The notes under the pieces are model-generated. The model searched no databases. It saw only the letters and a list, made by a program, of their open reading frames with translations, and was not told the origin of the DNA. The position numbers and the translations under genes were made by a program. Below, in pieces: positions 37,752 to 47,382 of a stretch of DNA of 64,000 nt (its first letter is position 1; each line of letters starts with the position of its first letter). This DNA is from Haliangium sp963772315. Lineage in GTDB: Bacteria; Myxococcota_A; Polyangia; Haliangiales; Haliangiaceae. The stretch lies in the NCBI GenBank assembly GCA_963772315.1, contig CAVYWJ010000004.1:1798001-1862000 (forward strand), read 5' to 3'.

Positions 37752-37812
37752 GCGCGATCCTGCCTGGCTCGTCAGGCTCGGTATCGCGGCAAGGCTGTGC
37801 CACCATGCGCGC

Positions 37813-38784
37813 ATGCAGCGCTTCACCGCCGCGGTCGTCCAGGCCGCTCCTGTCTCCTTCGATGTCGCTCGCACGCTCGACAAGCTGCGTGCGCTGAGCG
37901 CGGACGCCGCGCGCACGGGCGCGCGACTGGCCGTGTTCCCCGAGGCGTTCGTGTCCGCGTATCCGCGTGGGCTCGACTTTGGCGTGCGCGTTGGCTCGCG
38001 CACGGCCGAGGGGCGCGAGATGTTCCGGCGCTATCACGCGTCAGCCATCGACGTGCCCGGCCCGGCCGTGGACACCATGGCCCGCGCAGCCGCCGAGAAC
38101 CGGCTGTTCCTGGTGGTGGGCGTGATCGAGCGCGACGGCGGCACGCTGTACTGCACCGCGCTGACGTTCGCGCCCGACGGCACCTGTCTCGGCAAGCGGC
38201 GCAAGCTCATGCCCACCGCGGCCGAGCGCGTGATCTGGGGCATGGGCGATGGCTCGACGTTGTCGGTCCACGACACCGAGATCGGCAAGCTGGGCGCGGT
38301 GATCTGCTGGGAGAGCTACATGCCGCTCCTGCGCACGGCGATGTACGCCAAGGGGCTCGAGCTCTACTGCGCGCCCACGGCTGACGGCCGGCCCACCTGG
38401 ATCGCCACCATGCAGCACATCGCGCTCGAGGGCCGCTGCTTCGTGCTGTCGTGCAATCAGTTCGCGCGCCGCGCCGATTATCCTGCCGACTATCCGCTGG
38501 CCAGCGAGCCAGGCGCGGAGGCCATGTCCCCGGAGACCGTGCTGTCGCGCGGGGGGAGCTGCATCGTCAGCCCGCTCGGGGAGATCCTGGCCGGCCCGGA
38601 TCACGAGCGCGAGTGCATCCTCAGCGCCGAGATCGATCGCGACGACATCGTGCGCGGCAAGCTGGATTTCGACCCGGTGGGCCACTATGCCCGGCCGGAT
38701 GTGTTCCGGCTGCACGTCGATGAGCGGCCGCGTGCTTCGGTGGTGGTCGACAGCGCTGCAGATCCGCGCTCGGGTGAGCCGTGA
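37813..38784 (+). CDS. Nitrilase (carbon-nitrogen hydrolase)
   Basis: A 323-residue branch-1 nitrilase. The Glu-Lys-Cys triad is visible: E44 in FPEAFVSAYPRG, K131 in KRRKLMPT and C165 in GAVICWESYMP. The MPTAAERVIWGMGDGSTL segment and the CWE (rather than CYD) context favour a true nitrilase converting R-CN to the acid, rather than an amidase. The C-terminal tail (RLHVDERPRASVVV) is of normal length. It may share a transcript with the upstream ABC1 kinase. Confidence 0.92.
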   Translation: MQRFTAAVVQAAPVSFDVARTLDKLRALSADAARTGARLAVFPEAFVSAYPRGLDFGVRVGSRTAEGREMFRRYHASAIDVPGPAVDTMARAAAENRLFLVVGVIERDGGTLYCTALTFAPDGTCLGKRRKLMPTAAERVIWGMGDGSTLSVHDTEIGKLGAVICWESYMPLLRTAMYAKGLELYCAPTADGRPTWIATMQHIALEGRCFVLSCNQFARRADYPADYPLASEPGAEAMSPETVLSRGGSCIVSPLGEILAGPDHERECILSAEIDRDDIVRGKLDFDPVGHYARPDVFRLHVDERPRASVVVDSAADPRSGEP

Positions 38785-38806
38785 CCGGCGTGCATGCGGG
38801 TCGCGC

Positions 38807-41603
38807 TCACTCGATGACTCGATATCCGCGAATGCCAGCGCTCTGGAACATGGCCGCGACCGAGGCGCGGCGGCCGTGCGCCAGCAGCACCTGGTGCTGG
38901 GGCGAGAGCTCGCGCGCGATCAGGGGGCGGATGTCGCCCTGCCGCAGCCCGGCCAGCTGCGCGGCGAGCTTCTCGTAATAGCTATTCGACAGGCCGTAGG
39001 TCACGATGAGCTCGAGCTCGTTGGCCACGCTGCTCGAGTGCAGGGCATCGGCCATCACCTGGCGCAGGACCGTGCGCCGCGCGCGCACGAAGGCGGCGGC
39101 GATGTCGCCGGTGCGCAGCTCGGTCAGCGCGGCCTGCATGGCGCCCAGGCCTTCGCCCGCGCGCTCGCGATCCACGGCAGCGCCCACGTACAGCATGCCC
39201 GCGCCCTCGCGGTTGGTCTGGTCGACCGACACGCCGTACGCGGCGCCCAGGCGCTCGCGCAGGCCGGACATGGTGTCGCGCACCATCTGCAGCAGCACCA
39301 TGCGCGCGGCGTGGTGCTCGACGAACCCGGCCTCGGTGTCGAACGCGATCAGGATGTTGGTCTGCATGCTGGTCTCGTCGAACACGGCCAGATATTGCTC
39401 CTGACCGCGTGGGGCCACGGCCGGGATCGGTGGCATGGGCGGCCTGCCAGCGCTGTTGCCCCAGGCGAACAGCCGCTGGATCTCCTTCTCGGCCAGGATG
39501 GCATCGAAGCGCCCGGTCACGATCAGGGTGGCGCCAGTGAGGTGATAGTTGGCCTTGCGAAATCGCGCCAGGTCGCGGACCGAGATGCTGTCCATGCTGC
39601 GCTTGTCGAGGCCGGGTCGGGCATAGGGGTGGCCGGCACCGAACAGCGCCTCGAACATCGCCTGGGTGGCGCGCTCGCTGATCTCATCGTCGTTGCGCTG
39701 TCGGGCCGAGCGCTTCTTCGTCCGCTCCAGGGCCTCGTCGCGATAGATCCCGTACTGCATGAGGTAATGGAGCTGCCACAGGAGACCGTCGAGATAGGGG
39801 GCCAGGCCGGTCACGCGAAACGTCGTGGTCCGGTCGTCCATGTACCGGTCGATCTCGGCGCCCATCTTGAAGACGGACAGCATCTCCTGCGCGCCCACCA
39901 GCTCGCGCAAGCTCTCGATGCGCGGCCGGTTGGGTATGAGGAGCTGCATGGCCAGGCGCGCCAGGCCCGGCTTCTGCGCCGGCTCGTGCCCGTGGCCGAC
40001 CGGCAACACCAGCCGGATGTCGACCACCGGATACTCGAGCTCGGGCGCCAGCAGCACGCGTAGCCCGTTCTCCAGGACGAAGTCGAGGATCTGGGTCTTG
40101 ACCTGCCGCGGTGGCACGGAGAGGGCGCGCTCGGCCTCGGTGATGTCGATGTCCGCGCGCCAGTCGTGGAGATCGTGCTCCGGGCTGGAGAAGCGCACAG
40201 TGGCGCGTGTCTCCACCGGCTGGGCCGCGGGATTGGGAGTCACGTAGAGGATGTGACTGGCGCTGCGGTCGAACAGCTTGGCCGCGTGCGCCACCAGGTG
40301 CTTGCTGGTGATGGTGTCGAGGTTCTCGAAGCTCGCGGATGATGAACTGGTCGTGGCTCGCGTACTGGTGGTAATCCGTGAAGATCTCTGCCTCGCGCAG
40401 GAATGGCTCGACCGCGAACAAGAGCGCTGCCCGGCGCTGCGTGCGCATGATCGAGAGCGCGTCCTCGTCGAGCGTCTCGCGCCGGAATGCGGCCACGTCG
40501 TCGAAGAAGAGCTTCACGGCCTTGTCGAGCCGGGCCGGATCGCGCGTTGACAGCACGACCACCGCGAGCGGGGCGCGCACCCCGCCGGTGGTGCCGATGC
40601 TGGCCGCGGTGATGAAGTCGTGCTTCATCGTGAGCTCGAGCAGGCGATCCTTGAACACGGACATGAGGAGCCGCTGGGCAATGGCCAGGTCCTCTGCAAA
40701 CGGCATGGCCTGGAACGCGATCACGGCCGTGCCCTCGGAGACGGCGAGCTCGTGGCGGCTGGCCGTGCCGCGCAGGCTGGGTTGCTGGATCTCCGTGCGC
40801 GGGAGCTGCGCGCGCTTGGTCATGCCGCCGAACAGCCGGCCGACCAGATCGGCGACCTTGTTGACGTCGACGTTGCCGCTGACCGCCAGGATGGCGCGGT
40901 CGGGCGCATAGTGACCCGCGAAGAAGCGACACACGTCTGCGCTGGTGATGCTCGCGATCTCGGTGTCGCTGCCGCCGATGGAGCGCTCGTACGCATGCCC
41001 GGCGCCGTAGATCTCGTGGAGCAGGATCTCGGTGCCCTGGGCGACCGGGCTCGAGCGCGAGCGTATCTCGTTGCGCACGACCTCCCGCTCGCGCGCGAAC
41101 AGCGCCTCGTCGAAGTGCGTGCAGGGCGAGTCCATGCGCGCGGACTCGAGCGCCAGCAGCGCCGACACCATCGAGCTGTCGGCCACCGTGGTGTAGTGGG
41201 TCTCGTCCCAGATGGTATAGGCGTTGTAGTAGAGGGCGGCCTTGCTCAGGAGATTGTCGAGGGTCGGGCCCTTGCCGTCCTCGCCGGTGCGGAGCTGGAA
41301 GGTCAGGTGCTCGAGCAGGTGGGCCAGCCCGGACTTGCCGGCCGGATCCTCGGCCGCACCCACGCCGTAGCGCATGTCGACCTTGACCAGGTTGGTGTTG
41401 GTGTTGGGCAGCACGATGAGCTGCAGCCCACTCCGGGTGGTGAACACCTGAGCGTCGTGCCGGTAGTTCATGACGCGCTGCCCTGGGGCCAGGTTGGGCA
41501 TGTGCCGGACGACCGCGGGCCCGGGCGCGCACGCGATCATCCACGCAGCAGCCACGCTGAGCAGCACGACCAGGCGCTGCTGCTTCACTGCACATCTCGA
41601 CAT
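38807..41603 (-). CDS. M16 (insulinase-like) metallopeptidase lipoprotein, two tandem modules (apparent frameshift at 40328-40334)
   Basis: About 931 residues after frame correction. The lipobox is MIAC (C25). The first module has the inverted zinc motif H95-L-L-E98-H99 (SGLAHLLEHLTF) followed by its partner M16C domain. The second module (ILDFVLENGLRVLLAPELEYPVVDIRLVLPVG ...) lacks HxxEH, as in non-catalytic halves of M16B pairs. The frame breaks after QFIIREL. Removing one T from GAGCTTC (minus strand) gives Arg-Glu-Leu-Glu-Asn-Leu-Asp-Thr-Ile-Thr-Ser and joins KHLVAHAAKLFDRSASHILY. The predicted role is an envelope-associated peptidase. Confidence 0.88.
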
Positions 41604-41864
41604 GGCTCGTACCTCCTCCGTCACAAGGTGTGACTCGATGCTCATGTAGAGAGACGAGTCTGGTCCAGAAAATCGGACACGGAATCCGTACCGGAGGTCG
41701 CAGTGGGTGCGAGCACTGAACGTCTGCCCGCCTATCGCATCACCGGGACGGCGGGCGCCGGGAGATTGAGCAGTCAGTCAGTGGCAACTGGCAGTTCCGT
41801 GGGCCAATCTTGAGCAAGCGCCCGGCGGATGTTCCGTTCCGGGCATGCTGGTTAGGATTTGGCC

Positions 41865-42449
41865 ATGGAAGTGCTCATGACTGCTACGCATCCCCAACCT
41901 CGCGGCCGCTCCCTGCGCGGCCTGATCTGGGTCGCTCTGGGTGCGCTCGCCGCATCGTTCTCGGCCATCCCGGCGGCCGAAGCGCGGCCGCGGCCGCAGA
42001 CGACCTCGTTCTCGGCCAACAAGACGTTTGGCCTGGGCATCATGCTGGGCTCGCCCACGGCGCTGGCCGGCAAGTACTATCTCGGCGCGGACACGGCCGT
42101 GGACTTCGGTCTGGGCGTGATCCAGGGCTTTGGCCGGGACGCGCTGCATCTGCACGGCGACTTCCTGTGGCACCCGGCCGTGCTGCTCACCGCGGAGCCG
42201 TTCATCCTGCCGATCTACATCGGCATCGGCGCCCGCATCGCCGACTTCGACGACGACATCGACAACGATGGCGACGACGACGGTGATCTGACCGTCGGCG
42301 CCCGCGTGCCCATCGGCATCATGATGGACTTCAACGACGTGCCCCTCGACGTGTTCCTGGAGTTCGCGCCGGTGTTCGACATCATCGGCTACGACGCGCC
42401 CGACTTCGACATCAACATCGCCCTGGGCGTCCGCTACTACTTCCTTTGA
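41865..42449 (+). CDS. Small outer-membrane beta-barrel-like protein
   Basis: A 194-residue exported protein with a signal peptide (LRGLIWVALGALAASFSAIPAAEA). The mature part has amphipathic strands (FGLGIMLGSPTALAGKYYLG, AVDFGLGVIQGFG, FILPIYIGIGARIAD, NIALGVRYYFL), and a C-terminal aromatic residue close to the end is typical of outer-membrane barrels. An acidic loop DDDIDNDGDDDGD resembles a Ca2+-binding turn. AGGA at 41854 supports ATG 41865; ATG 41877 is possible. Confidence 0.75.
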   Translation: MEVLMTATHPQPRGRSLRGLIWVALGALAASFSAIPAAEARPRPQTTSFSANKTFGLGIMLGSPTALAGKYYLGADTAVDFGLGVIQGFGRDALHLHGDFLWHPAVLLTAEPFILPIYIGIGARIADFDDDIDNDGDDDGDLTVGARVPIGIMMDFNDVPLDVFLEFAPVFDIIGYDAPDFDINIALGVRYYFL

Positions 42450-42496
42450 GGCCGCGCGCGCTCGGCCCGCCCCGGCGTGGGTGTTAGGCTGAGCCC

Positions 42497-43487
42497 ATGC
42501 CAGCTGCACGTGCCGTCAAGATTCGCGGGGCCGGGGGCGTCGAGGTGCTGCATATCGAAGAGATCGAGGTCCGGGAGCCCGGACCGCACGAGGTGCTGGT
42601 CGAGGTGGCTGCGGCCGGCCTCAACCGCGCCGACACGCTGCAGCGGCGAGGCATGTATCCGGCCCCGCCGGGCGCGCCGCCCGATGTGCCCGGGCTGGAG
42701 TACGCGGGCACCGTGGCCGCCCTGGGGCCCGGCGTCACGGCCACCAAGATCGGTAATCGCGTCATGGGCATCGTGAGCGGCGGCGGCATGGCCACGCACG
42801 TGGTGGTGCACGAGCGCGAGATCGTGCACGTGCCCGAGAGCCTGACGCTGGAGCAGGCCGCGGCCGTGCCCGAGGTGTTCTTCACCGCGTACGACGCGCT
42901 GTTCACCCAGGGCAAGCTGGCGCTGGGCGAGACCGTGCTGGTGCACGCGGTCGGCAGCGGCGTGGGCACGGCCGCGCTGCAGCTCGCGCACACGGCCGGC
43001 GCGCGCGTGATCGGCACCTCGCGCACCCAGGACAAGCTCGACCGCTGCCGCGAGGCTCGGGCTCGTGCACGGCGTGCTGGCCGAGGGCGCGCGCTTTCAC
43101 CAGGCCGTGCACGAGCACACCGGCGGCGCCGGCGTAGACCTCGTGCTCGACGTGGTCGGCGCGGCCTACCTCGAGGAGAACGTGCGCGCGCTGGCCGTGC
43201 GCGGACGCATGGTCATGCTGGGGCTCATGGGCGGCATGGCGGGCTCACTGCCGCTGGGGCTGATGCTCAACAAGCGGCTCACGGTGACGGGCTCGGTGCT
43301 GCGCGCCCGGCCGCTCGAGGAGAAGGCCGCGCTGGCGCAGGAGTTTGCCGCGCGCGTGGTGCCGCTGTTCGCGCGCGGGCAGCTCGCGCCCGTGGTCGGC
43401 GAGGTGCTGCCGATGAGCGAGATCGCGGCTGCCCACGAGCGCATGGAGAAGAACGAGACCTTCGGCAAGATCGTCCTGCGCTGGTAG
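42497..43487 (+). CDS. Zinc-independent quinone oxidoreductase, MDR superfamily (apparent frameshift at 43052-43058)
   Basis: NAD(P)H quinone oxidoreductase of the PIG3/QOR type, about 330 residues after frame correction. The N-terminal GroES-like domain (AVKIRGAGGVEVLHIEEIEV ... AAGLNRADTLQRRGMYPAPPGAP) is followed by the Rossmann domain (VLVHAVGSGVGTAALQLAHTAGARVIGTSRTQDKLDRC). The frame breaks at CREARARARR. Deleting one G of GAGGCTC gives Arg-Glu-Leu-Gly-Leu-Val-His-Gly-Val-Leu and joins the C-terminal part (GGAGVDLVLDVVGAAYLEEN ... GKIVLRW). Zn-ligand Cys residues are absent, as expected for this branch. Confidence 0.87.
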
Positions 43488-43510
43488 CCGGGCCCGGACA
43501 GTCGGACGGC

Positions 43511-44320
43511 TCAGTTGACGAAGCCGCCCAGCGCCGTGGCGCTGAAGTGCGCGCTCTGGCTGGCGCGCACGGCCGACTGCGAGAACACCTGGAAGGCCTT
43601 GCGCACCTCGCTGGCCGTGCTCTTGGGGGTGAGGATCCAGGCGTCCGGGATCCCCATGCTGCGAAACACCTTGTGGAAGTCCGTGCTGCCGTCGGAGATG
43701 CCCATGGCCGCGACGATGTGCTCTTCGGCGCGCAGCATGTCCTCGACCAGGCACTTGACGTGGCTGGCCGTGGCGCGCTGTGATCCGGCGTCGGCGCCGT
43801 CGGTGATCAGCAGGGTCACAGTGCGCACGGGCACCCCGTTGTGCGCGAGCTCCTGCGACTTCGCCAGCACCGTGCCCAGGAGGACCACGGTCTGATCGTA
43901 GAGCGGCGTGCCCAGGTTGGGATCGTAGTTGCTGGTGTCCATGCGGATGGCCTGGGGCACGGGCGTGTACGGATAGAGCACGTGCCCGTTGAGGTAGCGG
44001 GTGTGCACCAGGATGTCGCCCTGCTGCTTGCTGGCGGCCAGCGCGTCGAGCACCTGGTTGTGGCCCTGGCGTACGGAATCAGCGTTGCCGCCGAACTGGA
44101 TCGAGCCGGAGTCGTCGGGCATCATGGTGACGAGCACGACCTCGCTGGAGGCCACGTCGTCGACGCTGATGCCCAGGCCGGCCTGGATCTGGGCCCCGAT
44201 GTCGGGGATGTCGAGCGCCTGCCGGGAGGCAGGCGACAAAGTGCCATCGGCTTCGGCCTGCTCCAGCAGATCCTCGACGTAGCCGGGCCGTGACTTGCGA
44301 TCGTCGTCATCATTGTTCAT
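43511..44320 (-). CDS. von Willebrand factor A domain protein (TerY-like)
   Basis: A 269-residue cytoplasmic vWA protein. The MIDAS metal site is D69-x-S71-x-S73 (MPDDSGSIQFGG); the later Thr/Asp elements are in NLGTPLYDQ and LLITDGADAG. It is the last gene of the four-gene operon PP2C - kinase-like - isochorismatase - vWA, 48 bp after the isochorismatase. vWA/PP2C/kinase trios are known as TerY-P triads, predicted to work in phosphorylation-linked stress or phage responses. The exact role here is inference. Confidence 0.85.
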   Translation of the reverse strand: MNNDDDDRKSRPGYVEDLLEQAEADGTLSPASRQALDIPDIGAQIQAGLGISVDDVASSEVVLVTMMPDDSGSIQFGGNADSVRQGHNQVLDALAASKQQGDILVHTRYLNGHVLYPYTPVPQAIRMDTSNYDPNLGTPLYDQTVVLLGTVLAKSQELAHNGVPVRTVTLLITDGADAGSQRATASHVKCLVEDMLRAEEHIVAAMGISDGSTDFHKVFRSMGIPDAWILTPKSTASEVRKAFQVFSQSAVRASQSAHFSATALGGFVN

Positions 44321-44368
44321 TCGAGATCTCCTTGCGAGAACATGGTGAAAGAGAGCCGAGCAACGCTG

Positions 44369-45436
44369 TCACAGGCCGATGTCGGGCCAGTCGGCAATGG
44401 CGTCGGTCGAGCGGACCAGGTGCATGCCGGCGTCGGCGAAGCGCTGCTGCGCCTTGTCGGCCTCGGCCGTGAAATCGACCGCGAAGCCGCCGCGGCCGTC
44501 GGGCACCGTGACCGCGGACATGCAGTCGGTGAGGATGTAGACCTTCTTGGCCAGCGCCGGATCCGTGGTCGCGATCTCGTCGAGGAGGTCGTCGATCGTG
44601 CTCTTGACGCAGTGGCTGGCGGCCTGGCCCGCGATGATCACGGCGTCGGCGGCGAGCAGCGTGCTCAGGAACTGCGTGTTGCGCTGGGCCAGCGGCGCGC
44701 CGTCGTGACGCGTGAGCACCTCGGGACGCATCACCGAGTAGTTCTCGGTGAGCGGATTGCCGCCCTTGACCTCGACCCACGACTGCGCCCCGCGCGCGAA
44801 CGCATGGAACATGCGCGCCTCGTACAGGCTGCCGATCAGCGCGTGGCCGTCGCTGCCGAGCAGGCAGTGCGGCGGCCACAGATACAGCTGGTACTTACCG
44901 GCCCGCTCCAGCTCGCGGCAGTAGTGCTCGACCTGCTTGAGCAGCCACGTGTAGTTGCCGTCGCACAGCCAGCGCGTCATGGCCGGGTTGGGCCGCACCG
45001 CGCCGGCCGCGATCTCGTCGGCCGTGATCACGCGATGCGCCTGCAGCGGCGCGCCCTGGGCATCGAGCCAGAACGAGGGAAAGAAGATCTGATACGCGAA
45101 GTGCGTATCCATGGTGGTGGTGATGTTGGTGAGCTGGCCGAGGTTGCGATAGATGAACTCGGCGATGCGGCGGGTGTCATCGACGGCGCCGGTGCCGCTG
45201 CGGCCAGCGACGTACAGGGTGCCCTCGGGCAGGCAGAAGTCCTTCTGGACGTCGATGAGCAGGAGATGGATGTTGTGCTCGTCCGCGCCCGCGGGACGGA
45301 TGCCGTGCTGGGCGCGCCAGTCGAGCGCGGTGCGCTGCAGCGCCGCGTCGTCGGGGCGGTAGCTCCACCGCGCAGCGTGGGCGGGATCGTAGAAGCGGGG
45401 CAGGGGCAGGGTGCTCTGGGCTTGCTTGCGGCTCAT
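44369..45436 (-). CDS. Isochorismatase-family cysteine hydrolase (nicotinamidase-like)
   Basis: A 355-residue hydrolase, much longer than the usual 180-210. The putative Asp-Lys-Cys triad is D62 in LLLIDVQKDF, K224 in VEVKGGNPLTENYS and C276 in GQAASHCVKST. The MDTHFAYQIFFPSFW segment corresponds to the zinc/nicotinamidase region DWHxxxHxSF, with a long insertion (about 130-210) after it. The start is ATG 45436 with AGGAGG upstream. It sits inside the vWA/kinase/PP2C operon, an unusual partner that could act on nicotinamide or a related signalling amide. Confidence 0.86.
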   Translation of the reverse strand: MSRKQAQSTLPLPRFYDPAHAARWSYRPDDAALQRTALDWRAQHGIRPAGADEHNIHLLLIDVQKDFCLPEGTLYVAGRSGTGAVDDTRRIAEFIYRNLGQLTNITTTMDTHFAYQIFFPSFWLDAQGAPLQAHRVITADEIAAGAVRPNPAMTRWLCDGNYTWLLKQVEHYCRELERAGKYQLYLWPPHCLLGSDGHALIGSLYEARMFHAFARGAQSWVEVKGGNPLTENYSVMRPEVLTRHDGAPLAQRNTQFLSTLLAADAVIIAGQAASHCVKSTIDDLLDEIATTDPALAKKVYILTDCMSAVTVPDGRGGFAVDFTAEADKAQQRFADAGMHLVRSTDAIADWPDIGL

Positions 45437-45453
45437 GGGGTCCTCCTGGTGGA

Positions 45454-47382
45454 TCAGGACAGCGTCAAGCGCAGGATGCGATCCGGCTTGATCACGTACA
45501 GGCCGTCGGCGCCGGCGAGCAGACGATCGCTGGCGCTGACCACGGGTTCGGTATCGGGAAAGCTGCGGGTCGCCCGCAGCGTGTTGCCGTCGACTTCGAT
45601 GCGCACGATCCCGGCATCGGTGGGCGCGAACAGATACGGACCTGCCGCCGTGACACCGTGTCCGGAATACAGCCACGCTTCGTTGCTGGCATGGGGGGCG
45701 GCTTCGGTGTCAGCGGCGCTGGTCTCGGCCGTGGCCAGGAGCGCGCCGCTGGCCGCGATCAGGGCGCAGCGCGCGATCTCTCGACCCTGGCGGTGCTCGC
45801 GCCAGAACAGCCACACGCGATCGCTGCCCAGCGTGCACGACATGTTTTCGACGCGACCGCGCATGGCCGGCAGCTCGACACGATCGTTCAGGCCGCGGCG
45901 CTCGGGATCGAACACGAAGCCCACGGTCAGGGCCCCGGCGCGGTACAGGCCAAAGCCGAGCGTATCGCCCAGCCACAGCCGGGTCTGGCCGCGCAGCACC
46001 GCGCCGAGATCCGCGGGGCCCTGGCTGGCATGCGCGCTGCCGCCGCGCCAGCACAGGAGCCGGCCACCGCTGGCCCAGACGATGTGCTTGCGCGCGCCGG
46101 CAGCGATCGCGCCGTGGCCGGCGCAGGTGTCGGCCGCGATGTCTCCTGGCGCTTGCAAGGACGCGCTGGCGCGGGTGAGCACGCGCGCGTGACCGGCCTC
46201 GGCCACGATCGCGCCGCCCGCCCAGCAGGCGATGTGACGCCCAGGGTGCATGTGGATGGCCGTGGCCAGGACCGCGCCTGTGTGATCGGTGAGCTTCCCG
46301 GACTCGAGGACGAGATACGCCAGCGCGCCGCCGAACAGGCGCGCATCCGCGATCACGCCCGCGGTGACGACGATCTCGTCGACGCGCAAGCGACCCTGGA
46401 TGCGGGCAGCCGCCTGGCGGGCCATACCGGACCGGCACGTGGGGCACAGATCGCGGGCGTGCTCGATCCCGCACGTGCGACAGCGGGTGAAGCGCAGGTC
46501 GTCGAGCAGCGCAGCGGGCAGGGCGCCGCGCCGGTCGCGGCAGAACACTGCCTGGAGCTGATCGAGGAGCGCATCGGGCAAGAGGCCGTAGGGCAGCGCG
46601 GGCTTGGGATAGACGACCTCCGGGTCGAACACGGTCACGCGCCGCAAGGGCCGCGCTGCCTGCGGGATGCGCCGGGCCGGGTCTTTTGGGCGATACACGC
46701 CGCCGTGCGGGCCCACGCACAGGAGCGTGCGCATCACGAGGACGTGGAACGCGTACCAGTCCGAGTCGCTGGTGTACGGGCGACACAGCACCGGCGCTGC
46801 GGCCTGGGCATCGCAGAGTAAGGGGTCTACAAAGCGCTCGGTGAAGACCGAGCACGGGTACGCGCCGAACTGGAAGCTGTCGGCGTCGATCAGATACGCG
46901 CGCTGGCCCGTGGCCAGCACGTTGTGATCGTTGAAGTCGCCGATGACCACGCCGGCGCCGTGGAGCGCGGTCACGGTCGCCCGCAGGTCGCGCAGCACCT
47001 CCACTGCCTGGTTGCCGTGGATGGTCTGCCGCCGCAGCTGCGGCTCGGCGTAGCGCGCCAGTAGCTCGGCGCCGCCGACCATGCGCATCGCGTAGCCGAC
47101 CACGCTGCCGCCGCGCTTGCGGTCGCTGGCCAGCGCGCCCGGCGCGATCACGCGCTCGGGCAACCCCTGCGGAAAATCCGGCAGCTTGCGCTGGTGCAGC
47201 GCGATGCGCTGGCGCGCGGCGTCCTGCTGATCGGGCACGCCGCTGAAGTCGGGGTGCTGCGGGCCCTTGAAGATCTTGAGCGCCTGGCCGCCGCCGATGT
47301 CGAACACCTCGGCCTCGCCACCCTGTCCGATCACCGCCGCCGGGTCGAGCGCGATGCGCTGGCTCTGGAGGTACACGTTCAT
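45454..47382 (-). CDS. Degenerate protein kinase-like protein with zinc ribbon and beta-propeller-like C-terminus
   Basis: A 642-residue protein. The Gly loop is IGQGGEAEVF and the Lys is K36 (ALKIFKG). The catalytic loop is VIGDFNDHNVL (D149, N154, no HRD), and the metal-binding motif is IDADSFQF in place of DFG, typical of kinases from vWA/PP2C triads. A four-Cys zinc ribbon (C301, C304, C313, C316) follows. The remaining 320 residues are repeated beta strands with Trp/Gly, suggesting a propeller. It overlaps the PP2C gene by 4 bp (ATGA), so the kinase and phosphatase are coupled. Confidence 0.85.
   Translation of the reverse strand: MNVYLQSQRIALDPAAVIGQGGEAEVFDIGGGQALKIFKGPQHPDFSGVPDQQDAARQRIALHQRKLPDFPQGLPERVIAPGALASDRKRGGSVVGYAMRMVGGAELLARYAEPQLRRQTIHGNQAVEVLRDLRATVTALHGAGVVIGDFNDHNVLATGQRAYLIDADSFQFGAYPCSVFTERFVDPLLCDAQAAAPVLCRPYTSDSDWYAFHVLVMRTLLCVGPHGGVYRPKDPARRIPQAARPLRRVTVFDPEVVYPKPALPYGLLPDALLDQLQAVFCRDRRGALPAALLDDLRFTRCRTCGIEHARDLCPTCRSGMARQAAARIQGRLRVDEIVVTAGVIADARLFGGALAYLVLESGKLTDHTGAVLATAIHMHPGRHIACWAGGAIVAEAGHARVLTRASASLQAPGDIAADTCAGHGAIAAGARKHIVWASGGRLLCWRGGSAHASQGPADLGAVLRGQTRLWLGDTLGFGLYRAGALTVGFVFDPERRGLNDRVELPAMRGRVENMSCTLGSDRVWLFWREHRQGREIARCALIAASGALLATAETSAADTEAAPHASNEAWLYSGHGVTAAGPYLFAPTDAGIVRIEVDGNTLRATRSFPDTEPVVSASDRLLAGADGLYVIKPDRILRLTLS

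Noticed and set aside
42497..43783. 428-residue reading of the quinone oxidoreductase without frame correction
   Set aside because: After the GAGGCTC site the translation becomes Arg-rich and overlaps the vWA gene; the corrected frame gives a normal-length family member.
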